DNA of 64,000 nucleotides from Phymorhynchus buccinoides (GCA_017654935.2 CM065706.1:11021183-11085182); one strand, 5' to 3'; positions 10,169 through 21,592 are shown, counted from the stretch's first letter. Notes: generated from the sequence alone by a model not told the origin. Translations and numbers: made by a program.

Positions 10169-11270
10169 GTCATCCAACCTCCTAGGATCCTCCTTCCTCC
10201 ATCACAGGTCAGTGTCCCCTACGGAAGTTCTTTTTAGTCCCCGAGCCGAAGGTTCGGGGAGCTATTGTTTTTGTCTGGTCCGTCCGGTGTCCGTCCGTCC
10301 GGCGTGCCTCCGTCCGTCCGGCTATTCATCCGTTTTTCTCAAAAACTATTCAGTCTATCATCATCAAATTTGGTATACTAGTTTGCCAAGATGCAAACTA
10401 TCCACTGATGTATTTAGTTTTACATTAAGGTCAAGGTTGCGCCAGTTACGGGGTTCAAACCCCGAAACACATAATCGCTAATATCTCGCGAAGTTTTGCA
10501 TGTATTTTAATGCAGTTTTTTTCACAACATTTCTTGATGAATGGTCTATAACACAGTTGTCATGAATTTTTCTGTGCGCATGATCGCGCGCGCTCAAATC
10601 ACGGGTCCGAACCCCAAGGCTATATATAAAAAAACTATTCAGTTACGTGCTGTTTTGATGCCTTTTTACGTAGTTACGTGCTGTTTTGATGCGTTTTTAT
10701 GTATGTGTACAGCCGACACATTCCGATTTCGGAGTACATCGGCGATGCTGCGAGGGGACTTTGCAGCCGCTCGGCGTTGTACTTGTCTGTTTTTGCGTGT
10801 GTCTGTCTTCTGTCTGTCACTTGAGAAAAAGTGTTATCAGATTCAAGTTATTCACTTGATAGGATAACTGAGGAATGTTTTTTTTTATCAGATTCAAGTT
10901 TACTTTATAGGATAACTGGGTGAAATTATTTTATGAGATTTAAGTTAACCCTTTCACAGCCAATGTCGCATTTTTGCACCACAATGGTTTAATAACACCC
11001 ATGTCACTAAAAAGCATCAAATCAGGGCCTGTTATAAGACCTTATTTTCATAATTTTGGGCAGTAAGGATAGGCCTCAATATATTTATGACGATATAACT
11101 TGGCCAGACTCCTGTCCCTTTTTTATCACGCGACTTACGTTTGCTTCTTGCAAGGTTTTAAAACGAATTAAAACTGCTTTTTGACCGTACAATGCTTTTT
11201 AGATGTTTGTGGGTGGTGGTTGTTTTTTCACTGGCTGTTGTCAACACAGTGATGTCATTCTTAGTGGCGT
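10169..11270. repeat. Unclassified repeat-like DNA, including a truncated TTAA-type MITE
   Basis: No gene is supported. The stretch includes a GTCCGTCCG-rich segment (10270-10325), a 29-bp tandem duplication around 'ttacgtgctgttttgatg' (10645-10700), a segment complementary to 18950-19000 (cgacacattccgatttcgga, ~10717), and from 10945 a left half of the TTAACCCTTTC(A/G)C-GCCA family, truncated near 11095. Confidence 0.5.
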
Positions 11271-11272
11271 AA

Positions 11273-13600
11273 TACAGTGGAACCTCCCTTATAAGACCCC
11301 ATTACAGTGGAACCTCCCTTATAAGACCCCATTACAGTGGAACCTCCCTTATAAGACCCCATTACAGTGGAACCTCCCTTATAAGACCCCATTACAGTGG
11401 AACCTCCCTTATAAGATCCCATTACAGTGGAACCTCCCTTATAAGACCCCATTACAGTAGAACCTCCCTTATAAGACCCCATTACAGTGGAACCTCCCTT
11501 ATAAGACCCCATTACAGTAGAACCTCCCTTATAAGACCCCATTACAGTGGAACCTCCCTTATAAGACCCCCATTACAGTGGAACCTCCCTTATAAGACCC
11601 CATTACAGTAGAACCTCCCTTATAAGACCCCATTACAGTGGAACCTCCCTTATAAGACCCCATTACAGTAGAACCTCCCTTATAAGACCCCATTACAGTA
11701 GAACCTCCCTTATAAGACCCCATTACAGTGGAACCTCCCTTATAAGACCCCATTACAGTGGAACCTCCCTTATAAGACCCCATTACAGTGGAACCTCCCT
11801 TATAAGACCCCATTACAGTGGAACCTCCCTTATAAGACCCCATTACAGTAGAACCTCCCTTATAAGACCCCATTACAGTGGAACCTCCCTTATAAGACCC
11901 CATTACAGTGGAACCTCCCTTATAAGACCCCCATTACAGTAGAACCTCCCTTATAAGACCCCATTACAGTAGGAACCTCCCTTATAAGACCCCATTACAG
12001 TAGAACCTCCCTTATAAGACCCCATTACAGTGGAACCTCCCTTATAAGAACCCCATTACAGTAGAACCTCCCTTATAAGACCCCATTACAGTGGAACCTC
12101 CCTTATAAGACCCCATTACAGTGGAACCTCCCTTAAAGACCCCATTACAGTGGAACCTCCCTTATAAGACCCCATTACAGTGGAACCTCCCTTATAAGAC
12201 CCCATTACAGTGGAACCTCCCTTATAAGACCCATTACAGTGGAACCTCCCTTATAAGACCCCATTACAGTGGAACCTCCCTTATATACAGTGGAACCTCC
12301 CTTATTACAGTGGAACCTCCCTTATAAGACCTCCCCTTATAAGACCCCATTACAGTAGAACCTCCCTTATAAGACCCCATTACAGTGGAACCTCCCTTAT
12401 AAGACCCCATTACAGTAGAACCTCCCTTATAAGACCCCATTACAGTGGAACCTCCCTTATAAGACCCCATTACAGTAGAACCTCCCTTATAAGACCCCAT
12501 TACAGTAGAACCTCCCTTATAAGACCCCCATTACAGTGGAACCTCCCTTATAAGACCCCATTACAGTAGAACCTCCCTTATAAGACCTCCCCTTATAAGA
12601 CCCCATTACAGTGGAACCTCCCTTATAAGACCCATTACAGTGGAACCTCCCTTATAAGACCCCATTACAGTGGAACCTCCCTTATAAGACCCCATTACAG
12701 TGGAACCTCCCTTATAAGACCCCCATTACAGTGGAACCTCCCTTATAAGACCCCATTACAGTAGAACCTCCCTTATAAGACCTCCCATTACAGTGGAACC
12801 TCCCTTATAAGACCCCATTACAGTAGAACCTCCCTTATAAGACCCCATTACAGTGGAACCTCCCTTATAAGACCCCCATTACAGTAGAACCTCCCTTATA
12901 AGACCCCATTACAGTGGAACCTCCCTTATAAGACCCCATTACAGTGGAACCTCCCTTATAAGACCCCATTACAGTAGAACCTCCCTTATAAGACCCCATT
13001 ACAGTAGAACCTCCCTTATAAGACCCCATTACAGTGGAACCTCCCTTATAAGACCCCATTACAGTGGAACCTCCCTTATAAGACCCCATTACAGTGGAAC
13101 CTCCCTTATAAGACCCCATTACAGTGGAACCTCCCTTATAAGACCCCATTACAGTGGAACCTCCCTTATAAGACCCCATTACAGTAGAACCTCCCTTATA
13201 AGACCCCATTACAGTGGAACCTCCCTTATAAGACCCCATTACAGTGGAACCTCCCTTATAAGACCCCATTACAGTGGAACCTCCCTTATAAGACCCCATT
13301 ACAGTGGAACCTCCCTTATAAGACCCCATTACAGTGGAACCTCCCTTATAAGACCCCCTACAGTGGAACCTCCCTTATAAGACCCCATTACAGTAGAACC
13401 TCCCTTATAAGACCCCATTACAGTAGAACCTCCCTTATAAGACCCCATTACAGTGGAACCTCCCTTATAAGACATCCCATTACAGTAGAACCTCCCTTAT
13501 AAGACCCCATTACAGTGGAACCTCCCTTATAAGACCCCATTACAGTGGAACCTCCCTTATAAGACCCCATTACAGTGGAACCTCCATTATAAGACCTCCC
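11273..13600. repeat. 30-bp satellite, about 77 units
   Basis: Unit ACAGTGGAACCTCCC + TTATAAGACCCCATT, mostly 30 bp, with common G/A variation (acagtGg or acagtAg) and a few 1-bp insertions or truncated units. The unit is the terminal repeat of the host MITE. Neighbouring repeats abut without spacers, so it is not a CRISPR. Long open frames here (minus-strand YKGGSTVMGS repeats) only reflect the period being a multiple of three. Confidence 0.95.
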
Positions 13601-13748
13601 ATTATAAGACTCCCTCCCACTTAAGACATACTTCTCTGAGACATTGCCCTTCTTTGGAAGTATTAAAATTACCTCCCTTAAGACCCCTCCCTTATAAGAC
13701 CTCATTTTGGATGATTTTTGAAGGTCTTATAAGGGAGGTCCCACTGTA
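11273..13748. mobile_element. pogo-like MITE hugely expanded by an internal 30-bp array
   Basis: The left end is TACAGTGGAACCTCCC and the right end is its complement, GGGAGGTCCCACTGTA at 13733-13748. Unexpanded copies (28580-28754, 175 bp; 55886-56083, 198 bp) have the same ends and internal text. TA-flanked CAGTG ends suit pogo/Tigger-type elements, which is inference. The array fills most of this copy. Confidence 0.8.
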
Positions 13749-13979
13749 GCACTTGTCAGTGTTTTCTGTATCTGAGAATATACAAGTGCACAAGTGTATA
13801 TCAAGGTACAAACCAAATGAGCTGTTTCTCTCTTTTTTTGGGTGTGTGTGTGTTTTGGTGTTATTTGATAGACGACTTTTCTGCCGAAAATGTTGTAGTT
13901 ATTATACTCTGTATGTCTATAAATACATAAGCGTCACATGACGCTTTTTGTGTATTTGTTTTTTTAAATTTTATGTTAA

Positions 13980-14210
13980 CCCTTTCACCGCCAATGTCGC
14001 ATTTATGCACCACAATGGTTTAACACCCATGTTACTAAAAGGCATCAAATCAGAGTCTGTTGTTCAACCCTATTTTCTTAATTTTGGGAGGTAAGGCTAG
14101 GCCTTACTTTATATGTTACTGCAGAATTCACAATATTGCAGATCATTTTTTCTTTACCTAGCTAAATTTAAGGGTATTTTTGGGTTGAGAAATGACTGGC
14201 GGCGAAAGGG
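13980..14210. mobile_element. TTAA-flanked (piggyBac-like) MITE
   Basis: Element ends CCCTTTCACCGCCA and TGGCGGCGAAAGGG are flanked on both sides by TTAA. Length 231 bp. A TTAA target and CCCTTT ends fit piggyBac-type mobilisation, which is inference. Relatives lie at 10945 (truncated), 30474 (truncated), 32171-32403 and 46793-47101. Confidence 0.8.
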
Positions 14211-14394
14211 TTAAGTAACAGAAATTTTTTTCTCTTCTGTATCTTAGTTGAATTATTGGTGTTGTTACTGCACTGATTATGTGTTCTGTTCATTGTTGTA
14301 AGTGTAATGCATTTTCTTCTGTGCATGCCAGGGAAAAACATGTCCTCAAAACGGACATGACATAGCTGTTGTGTGTTATGTGTAAAGTATTGGT

Positions 14395-14636
14395 ATTATT
14401 ATTAGGTATTAGGTACTTTATAGTCACAGAGGAGTCTCTGTGAAATCCGGGTTGCTCCCACCTGGAGAACGTGTCGCAGCCAGAGGCGCGCCACCCTTTT
14501 TTTTCTTTCTTTTTTTGCATGCGAGTTTTGTGTGACCGATGAGGGAGGAAAGGGAGGGAGGGGGGTAAATTTTGACCAAATGACAACTTTAATCGTTGCC
14601 ACTGGGTTTAACATGTGCTAAGTGCATAGGCACACG

Positions 14637-14667
<31 letters not shown>

Positions 14668-14757
14668 TCCACGTTTAGACCATAAGGCCTAGTGGAAAGT
14701 GAGAGGGAAAATCCCCTGTACCCAGGATCGAACATGGATTTACTTGACACGAGGCGG
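14395..14757 (-). mobile_element. tRNA-derived SINE, minus-strand copy
   Basis: The reverse complement matches 2690-3045, including the body 'gagacgataaaccgaggtcc' and the tail. The B box is mutated and the A-box end is missing, so the copy is 5'-truncated and decayed. Confidence 0.75.
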
Positions 14758-15210
14758 AAAAGAGATAGGACAAAACTGTCCCGAGACCAGAGAAATCAAC
14801 AGGACAATTCTTGCAGAAATCAATAAGCGTGCCAGTGTTTAAATTTTAATCATGCGTGTGCGCATGCATGCTTGTGTACGCGTGTAAGCAGATCAACTTA
14901 ACATTGTTCTTGAATCTATTACAGTTTCAGCATCATAAAACAACTTGTACGTTGCTTTTGGTGTTGTTTGTTAAAGATTTATGAGGAAAGAAATTATGTA
15001 AATTTCGCACACACACACACACACACACCACCCCCCCAACAAACAAAAAGAAGAAAACTTGAGTTGAATATTGACACAATTCTGTTGTCAGTTTATGATT
15101 GCTTTTTTTTTTAGACGCATGAAAAGATTTTAATTTTTTGGTAAATGATCATATTTTAGGTGACAGTTGAGTTATCCATCCTATCATGCATTTTTCTTTG
15201 CCTTTATATA
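14758..15210. other. No gene recognised
   Basis: AT-rich sequence with a short CA run (15007-15028). No splice-flanked coding segment or terminal repeats are recognised. Confidence 0.4.
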
Positions 15211-15596
15211 TACCGTAAAATGCGGACTGTAAGCCGCTACTTTTTTCCTCAACTTTGGCCCATGCGACTTATAGACGAGTTTTTTTCCATTCTACATTTA
15301 TCAGTATGATTAAATCTTTTTATGGCCACATTCTTCAGCCTGTTTTGAACTTCTTTAGACTCAAAACTGGTTTTGGTAATCAATAGATTCAAATTTCATG
15401 TTTAAAGTGTCTGAGAACATTAAATATTCATGTTCTGACAGGAGAATTTACATATTTGCGTTGCTTTGTGCACATGCATTTTTCTCTGCAGCTTATAAAC
15501 TGGTGCGGCTTACATGTGAATAAATACCTAATATTTTGTCAATTTAAGGGATGCAGCTCACATACAGGTGCGTCTTATAGTCCAGTTTTTACGGTA
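15211..15596. mobile_element. MITE with TACCGTAAAATGCGGACT ends
   Basis: The left end TACCGTAAAATGCGGACT and right end AGTCCAGTTTTTACGGTA form an inverted repeat; length 386 bp. It is a sister copy of 15981-16846 and gives the uninterrupted sequence around the nested element at 16185. Confidence 0.85.
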
Positions 15597-15638
15597 ATAT
15601 GGTAATTATGCATTGTTGCTTCGCTGTGTGTTTTTCAG

Positions 15639-15711
15639 TCGAAGGTGGCGGGCAGCAAGTCAACAGATGACATCGACGCCGCCATACAGGAAGCTAAAGA
15701 ACAGGACCCAG
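15639..15711 (+). CDS. Exon of an unrecognised gene (gene X)
   Basis: A good acceptor (tgtttttcag) is followed by SKVAGSKSTDDIDAAIQEAK and then EQDP, ending at a gtagcc donor after one base of the next codon. Length 73 nt. The GC-richer, clean coding text stands out from the AT-rich surroundings. The sequence is polar and could form a short helix; no domain is recognised. It probably belongs with the exon at 18226-18384, but phase 1 here does not meet phase 0 there, so at least one exon between them is missed or the link is wrong. It is not MSH6: the phase and sequence do not fit. Confidence 0.6.
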
Positions 15712-16184
15712 GTAGCCCCGCCTCCTCCCCAGCCGACCCCCCTCCGCGCCCCCCACTGAAAAAGTGCCCCTCTAAATTTACCCCCCCCCCCCTCCTTGCC
15801 AGCCTTCCATCCTCTCCCTCCCTCCCTCCCTTCCTTTCAGTCACCTACTGACCAACTTTCATTTTTCGCTATACATATTAAATATGATTTTTTTAATTTT
15901 TTACTTTATTTAACCCCTCTCCTTTCTCCCTTCCAGTCATCTGCCTCTTAATTTTTCTTTTTCCGCTATACACCAATCTTTCGGTAAAATGCAGACTATA
16001 AGCCGCCAGGTTTTTTTCTCAACTTTGGCCCATGCGGCTTATAGACTGATGCGGCTTATCTGCAGATTTTGTTTTCCATTCTACGTTTATCTGTATGATT
16101 AAATCTAACTTTCTGGCCACATTCTGCAGCCTATTTTGAGCTTCTCTAGGTAATCAATAGATTCAAATTTTATAGTATCTGAGA

Positions 16185-16660
16185 CAGACCTGTTTATCCT
16201 CCCGGTTTTGCCGGAATTATCCCGGGAATTTGCAAAAATTCTGGGTAAAATAATAAATTCCGGGTGAACACTGAAAATCCCGGGATTTTGAAAAAATGTC
16301 TATTATTTGTTTCCGTTAGTATGAAAAGATGCAAGGGTTGTAGTTTTGCGCCAAACATGTCGTCAGGCAAGTCAACCGCAGGCGGCAAGCGACAGAAATC
16401 TTCGACAAACGACAGCAGTGATAGGGTGAAACGGCCAAAAGTGAAGCAGAAGTTTTCTCAAAAGTATTTGAAAGTGCCAGGAATAACAAGTTCGCGTTTG
16501 GGAGACGAGTATGTACACTGCAAGTACTGCAACGTGGACTTCAAATTTTTGCATGGCGGCATAAGCGACATTGCGATGTGAATTATGTTTTTTTCTTCTC
16601 AAATTCCGGGGTTTTCTGTGGCAAATTCCAGGTTGTTCATTATACGGGTAAACAGGTCTG
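16185..16660 (+). mobile_element. Non-autonomous hAT-like element B with zinc-finger exon remnant
   Basis: Ends CAGACCTGTTTA and TAAACAGGTCTG, perfectly flanked by CTGAGA (16179-16184 and 16661-16666). The uninterrupted sister MITE shows a single CTGAGA at this point (15410-15416), proving a 6-bp target duplication. The plus-strand frame at 16321-16581 resembles exon 1 of the full transposase. Confidence 0.9.
16321..16581 (+). pseudogene. Transposase first-exon remnant (element B)
   Basis: A basic, Ser/Lys-rich start (MSSGKSTAGGKRQKSSTND from the ATG at 16358) leads to HCKYCNVDFKFLHGGISDIA and a stop. The C-x2-C pair, the DF and the GG-x2-D motif match the finger of the complete transposase (CALCNTDF...GGRNDCKKH), but both histidine ligands are lost because the frame ends there. 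A complete zinc site is therefore not encoded. Confidence 0.65.
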
Positions 16661-16846
16661 CTGAGAGCATTAAATACTCGTTTTCTGACAGGAGAATTTA
16701 CGTATTTGTGTCGCTTTGTGCACATACAATTTTCTCTGCGGCTTATAAACTGGTGCGGCTTATATGTGAATAAATACCTAATGTTTTGTCGATTTAAGGG
16801 ATGCGGCTTATATACAGGTGCGTCTTATAGTCCAGTTTTTACGGTA

Positions 16847-17640
16847 ATTTACCCCCTCCCCTTCCTCCCTTCCAGTCATCTGCCTCTTTTTTTTCTTTTT
16901 TCCCCGCTATGCACCAATCTTTCGGTTCCCCCCACCCCCCACCCACTTCCACGCAACATTTTGTTGTCTTTGAAAGTCTGTCATATGATATCGCGCAATC
17001 TGTGGTAATGTATACATTTTGTGTTCTATTAATTTGAGAGGATGATTGCCTTTAGGACCATTTCTTTTCTCTCTTTTTTTGTGGAGGGGTGGTTTGAAAT
17101 GAATATGTGGGGGGTTGTTTTATTATTACATGTATCATTATTATTATTATTAAGTCTGTTTGTTTGTTTGTTGTTTTTGGGGTTTATTTGTTGTTGTTTT
17201 TTTAACCTTTTAGTTTTCAACTCTTCTATCTCTCAGTCTCACCTGTCTTTGGGATGATAGTTCAACAGTTAACTCTTCCTTTTTTTCTTTTTAAATGGTG
17301 ATGTTGAATGGATTTTTGTGTAAAGTGTGTGAATGAAATTTGAGGGGATAGCGATATCGAATGGTTTGAGGCTTATAAAATAAATGAATCGCGTGTAATA
17401 AATAATTCAGAAAAGTTTTTCTTGTCGTTTTTTTCAGTATTGATGTTACTGCTTGTCTTCGCTTACATACAGCGTGTGAAATAATTAAATGTTATTTCCA
17501 AGTGCTTCTTCTGTATTTTTCTTTTACTTCTTAACATGTGTAGATATGTAAATATGAAATAGTGAGGCCAAGAGAGAGGATATAGTGAAATGAATAAGGG
17601 GAAGGAACTTCTCGTAATTAACTCCCTTTTTACCAAAGTT
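16847..17640. other. No gene recognised
   Basis: T-rich sequence with low-complexity TTG/TTA runs. Presumed intron of gene X. No convincing exon of the length class needed (2 mod 3) was found. Confidence 0.4.
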
Positions 17641-17647
17641 ATTGATG

Positions 17648-17917
17648 CAGACCTGCCTACCCATACGATTTTTCCATATTTTGTACACGATTTTGAGCCC
17701 CAGTACGGTCAATGGAAAATTAATACGGCAAAAATTTGAACTTAAGGTCTTCTAAGATCAGTCAAAATCGAGTGTTTTTCGTCATTTCGCATGGCGGTTT
17801 AATGTTCTGTAATGTTCCGTTTTTTGGGTCTCCTTGCAAACTATGGAATTTTAAGAAAAAGTACGGAATTTTATTTTGTGGAGTACCTAAAAAAGAAATT
17901 GGGGGTAGGCAGGTCTG
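17648..17917. mobile_element. hAT-like MITE C, 6-bp target duplication
   Basis: Ends CAGACCTGCCTACCC and GGGGGTAGGCAGGTCTG, flanked by TTGATG on both sides (17642-17647, 17918-17923). Length 270 bp. A short frame holding 'VFFVISHGG' near 17773 resembles the finger region of element G, so it may keep a trace of exon 1. Confidence 0.9.
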
Positions 17918-18225
17918 TTGATGGCACCTATTCGCCTAGCAAAGTGAAAGTAGTTGCCACAACAATACAGACCCAAGTTCATTCTCAAGTTTTGTGTAGA
18001 TATGTGTTTGTAAAATCTTGATTTTGTTTTGGTGTGTGGGGGGTCCCTATCTCAGATCTGGGTTAAGAGGGGACAGCAAGTTGTAGCGGTCTGATTTGCC
18101 TCGGATTCAGCGGCAAAAAGATGTGTAGACCGTTTTTGAGATTCAAAGGATTTGGGGTGTGGCTCGAAAGATAGTTCAATGTTTTGCTTTGAATGTATCA
18201 AGACGTATTTTTTCTTGTCCTACAG

Positions 18226-18384
18226 CAGTCGATAGAAAACGAGAAGAAATTCAACAAGTTGAAGAAAAAGAGAGCTTCTGTAGACATGTCATTTTCTTGG
18301 GTTAGGGCGATAGCAAGCGTACTCTGTGTTGTTGGTTTTTTATTCATCATATTGACACATATTGTCAGTTTTCTACCATCTTGA
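18226..18384 (+). CDS. Terminal exon of gene X: C-terminal membrane anchor
   Basis: The acceptor tttcttgtcctacag precedes QSIENEKKFNKLKKKRASVD and then MSFSWVRAIASVLCVVGFLF followed by IILTHIVSFLPS and a stop. A lysine-rich helix is followed by about 24 hydrophobic residues and only a few after them, as in a tail-anchored or type II/III C-terminal membrane segment. The family was not recognised. It reads on the plus strand and converges with RPN2. No polyadenylation site was assigned. Confidence 0.65.
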   Translation, partial: QSIENEKKFNKLKKKRASVDMSFSWVRAIASVLCVVGFLFIILTHIVSFLPS

Positions 18385-19360
18385 AAAATGCCAACTGATT
18401 ATCATCAAATTGTTTGCGAATTAACGTTCAGCGTTTGAGAATAACTTTCTATTTATTGTTGGTTGATGTTTTTGTTGTTGTTGTTTTTTCTCTGGTGTTG
18501 TCAACTTGGAACGCTTCTTGAGATTTTCAATATATTCAAAACAGATTGAAAGATTTTAATGAATACATTCCCCGTTTTGGTGTGGGTTGGGGTTGGGTTT
18601 TTTTTTGGGGGGGTTGTTTCGTTTTATTGTGGAAATTTATTCATAGACATAAGCGATGTTCCGTAGTTTTTGTTTGCATGGTTTTTGGTTCGGCATATTG
18701 GAATTAATTTGACGCATGATTCGTCTACATCTCATTATTTTAATTTCAATTTTGCAACAATGTTTTGTTTTCTTTAATTTAAGGCATTGGTGTTCATGAT
18801 TTCATCTCTTTTTTTTTCCTTGTACTCTTTTTTTGCGCCTTCCTCCTCTTTTTGCTACCTTTGCTCAAAGGTTCGTTGATTTTATGTATTACCCCCTAGT
18901 CCATTCTTCTGCCGTAAGGTTTTTGTTTTAAAAATCTTCAACAGTTTTCTCCTTTGAGCTCCTCCGAAATCGGAATGTGTCGGCGGAATGCAGCGAGGAG
19001 ACGCAGTGAAAACTGGAAAACGGACACATGCGTACCCATTGTGGCCTTATGGCCCGGGAACGCAGAAGAAGAAGAAGTTTTAGCAGCAGATGTATCCTGG
19101 GAACGCAGAAGAAGAAGAAGAAGTTTTAGCAGCAGATGTATCCTACACTCTGGCTGGTTTGAGGGCGAACTTTAAACCATGAGTATCATTTCGCAAATGA
19201 AGATAAGCTGGAAGTTGGTCAAACGATTGATCCAAATTGTGCAGGGGCTTTCAGTATGAGAAAGGGTCCTCTACCCCCCTACCCCACCTCCTTACCCACA
19301 CAACTTCCCCTCCTCCATCCTTATCCCCCCTCCCCCCAATATCAGTAAAGAGAAGAAATG
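18385..19360. other. Presumed 3' UTR and intergenic sequence; 44-bp tandem duplication
   Basis: T-rich sequence without coding signal. At 19056-19142 a unit of about 41-44 bp (gggaacgcagaagaagaag ... agcagcagatgtatcct) occurs twice. The segment near 18957-18982 is complementary to ~10717-10740, so it is part of a dispersed repeat. Confidence 0.45.
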
Positions 19361-19369
19361 ATGTCAGGC

Positions 19370-19620
19370 ATCAGAATTGTCAGAGGATTAAGAATTTATG
19401 ACAGAGGATTGGCTTCTCTTGCCAGAGGCTTGGCCTTTTTATTGTGTTATCCTTTGTGTTAAATAGCATTGAAAAGTGATTTCTTACTATATTGTGATGT
19501 TGGGAACTGATTTCAGTGTTGTCCCTCTTCAGTCTAGGGCCTTGATGGCCATTTTACCGCGGTTTTCAGAGGATTGGACTTCAGACTATTCTGATGCCTG
19601 GATGTGCACTCATCTCATCA
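19370..19620 (+). repeat. Dispersed repeat, inverted copy at 33440-33690
   Basis: The text 'gtcagaggattaagaattt', 'gccttgatggccattttacc' and 'gaggattggacttcagact' reappears as reverse complement at 33440-33690, about 14 kb away, at an estimated 80-90% identity by eye. No ends were recognised. Confidence 0.75.
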
Positions 19621-20135
19621 CTCCTCATCTCTATCTTCTCCTCTTTCTCTCAGCACAAACTTGTTTTGTTATGGTCACTTTCTTTACCCCTTTTTCTTTT
19701 CTTTCTTTTTTAAACTACTGAACAGATTACGGAGAAATCATCCGATGGTAAGCCAACAAGAAAGCAATTCTCCTGACATCTTTTTCTTTTAGTTCTCAAG
19801 TGTCAATGTGTAAAATGTCAGTTCACCTTGCCGCACGAAAAAATAGAAGAAGAAAAAAAAAACATCACTCCCTTTAGAATGCAGAGACAGAATTGTATTG
19901 TTGTGCTGGTTTGCAATATCGTTTTGGTTTTGAAGCGTTTTTTGCTCAATGTCATGAAGCAAACATGCGAGGTGTGTCAGCCTGTGGTTGGTTGGAAACA
20001 TCTTCTGTTGATGTCGGAAACCTTAACATCCGTGGTATGTGCCTGCAGTTTGTACCGTTTCACGTCAATGATGTAAAACGTACGGCCAATTTGCATGTGC
20101 CTGTGACTTGAATTTGGGGGGGAGCCTCAATTCTG

Positions 20136-20825
20136 CATATCATCGGTGAAATGCAAAAACCTCGTATCTCGATTTTTGGGGGTTTTGAGTTAGATACGTA
20201 GTCAGCTCTCTAAAAAAAAATTCCCACCACCTTCCACCAAAAGCTCGTATCTCTGACAACTTTCTATCTGGGGTAAATGAGGTTGTGAAAATAGGAGAAA
20301 GTCCCGATATTCAAATATAGTTAAGGACAAAAGCCTCGTATCTTTGTTCTTTTCAAGTCTAAAATAATTTTTTTAGTAATTTTAACGAAATCCAGGACTA
20401 AACTTGCAATGTCTTGAACAACATATTCATCATGGTTAATCGATTGTGGTACAACGCGGTTATTAAAAAAAAAAAATTCTATCAAAATTGAAATACGAGG
20501 TGCCCCCAGGGGATACCGGGGGTCTTTCGTACAAATGGTTCCCCCACCTTATGGAAGTCCTGTGCTTGTAACTTCCTCTAATCTGTCACTCTTTGACTCT
20601 GCCTTTTCCCTTTGCTTGCTGTCATCTGCTATCATTCTATCTTGCTGGTCCATTCTCCTGCCTTTTTTCTATAAATTGTTACAAAGATTTCTTCAGCCGA
20701 AGTCGGACATGCTGGGCCTATTTCTTAGGCGCATAACGGCAGCACGACACATCTACGCTCATGTGACAGGAAACTGAGCGAAGAAGAAGAAGATACCAGG
20801 TTTTTGAATTTTCACCAACGATATG
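20136..20825. mobile_element. CATATCGT-end MITE interrupted by repeat F2
   Basis: The left end 'catatcatcggtgaaatgc' and right end 'ttttcaccaacgatatg' are inverted repeats continuing into 'aaacctcgtatct'. A complete copy lies at 25704-26095. The interruption at about 20503-20792 is repeat F2. Solo or partial copies are at 26715-26952 and ~29160-29200. Confidence 0.7.
20503..20792 (+). mobile_element. SINE-like repeat F2
   Basis: A ~290-bp copy with head 'caggggataccgggggtctt', middle 'cttcctctaatctgtcac' and 'aagtcggacatgctgggcc', and a tail of GAA repeats (gagcgaagaagaagaag). The one-sided simple tail and lack of inverted ends suggest retroposition. No clear pol III boxes were found, so the class is uncertain. 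Confidence 0.65.
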
Positions 20826-21287
20826 CAAAGTGCTGTTAGGTGTGCCTGTGGTTTGACTTGGCGTTTGTCAGTGCATGAATAAAACCGGTTTAGCGCTACG
20901 CAGTTTGTGCTTGTGTCTCCTTGTTTTCTTAATTCTTTCCACGTCTCCTTCAATATGTTTCAATCAGTGTGTTCTTACTCCTTTCCACGTCTCCTTCAAT
21001 GTGTTTCGATCAGTGTGTTTTATGCGTATCTAGTTACAAATCACTCGCACGTTTCCTTTTCATTCTTTCTTTTTTTAATTTTGAAATGACTGAAGACATG
21101 TTTCCTTTGCCTCTCCTATACCTTGCAGTATGCATGTTGGTTGAAGTAAATTTTATATCAAGAGGCCTTCATGTGGACTTCAGCTTCTTTGTGTGTGTGT
21201 GAAAGTACTGGTCATTTTTTAGGTTTGCAAGTCGAGAAATACAATTCATTCACTCTGTCCCTTTTTCTCCCCCCCCCCCCCCCCCCC

Positions 21288-21592
21288 CCATGGGGATACC
21301 AGGGAGCTTTTATATATAGTTCCCCCACCTTCTGGAAGTATGGTGCTTGTAACTTCCTCTCATCTTTCACTCTCTTTGACTCTGCCTTTTCCCTTTGCTG
21401 TCGCCATCTTTCTGCCTAACCGGTCCATTCTCCTGCCTTTTTTTCACGAAACACTTTCAAAACGATTTCCTCCAGTCGAGGTCGGACTTGCTGGGCCTAT
21501 TTCTTAGTTAGGCGCATAGCGGCAGCATGACGCATCTGCGCTCATAATTGATAGGAAACTGTCTGAGCGATCAAAGAAGAAGAAAGAAGAAT
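21288..21592 (+). mobile_element. SINE-like repeat F2
   Basis: A full-length copy preceded by a poly-C run (21270-21289) and ending in 'gatcaaagaagaagaaagaag'. Confidence 0.65.

Larger units (their letters stand above)
15981..16846. mobile_element. TACCGTA-end MITE interrupted by element B
   Basis: It matches 15211-15596 apart from a 482-bp interruption made of element B plus its 6-bp duplication. The left terminal bases are mutated (tcggtaaaatgc). The right end is CTTATAGTCCAGTTTTTACGGTA-like. Nesting shows that B arrived after this MITE. Confidence 0.85.

Noticed and set aside
11273..13600. CRISPR-like array of 30-bp repeats
   Set aside because: Units abut with no unique spacers, and the unit equals a MITE end; the DNA is animal.
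11261..13705. Long minus-strand frames coding YKGGSTVMGS repeats
   Set aside because: Produced by a 30-bp satellite whose period is a multiple of three; no start context, splice sites or conservation signal.
15639..15711. Continuation of MSH6
   Set aside because: The previous MSH6 exon ends in phase 2; read in that phase this segment has no MSH6 similarity, and the open phase gives an unrelated sequence.
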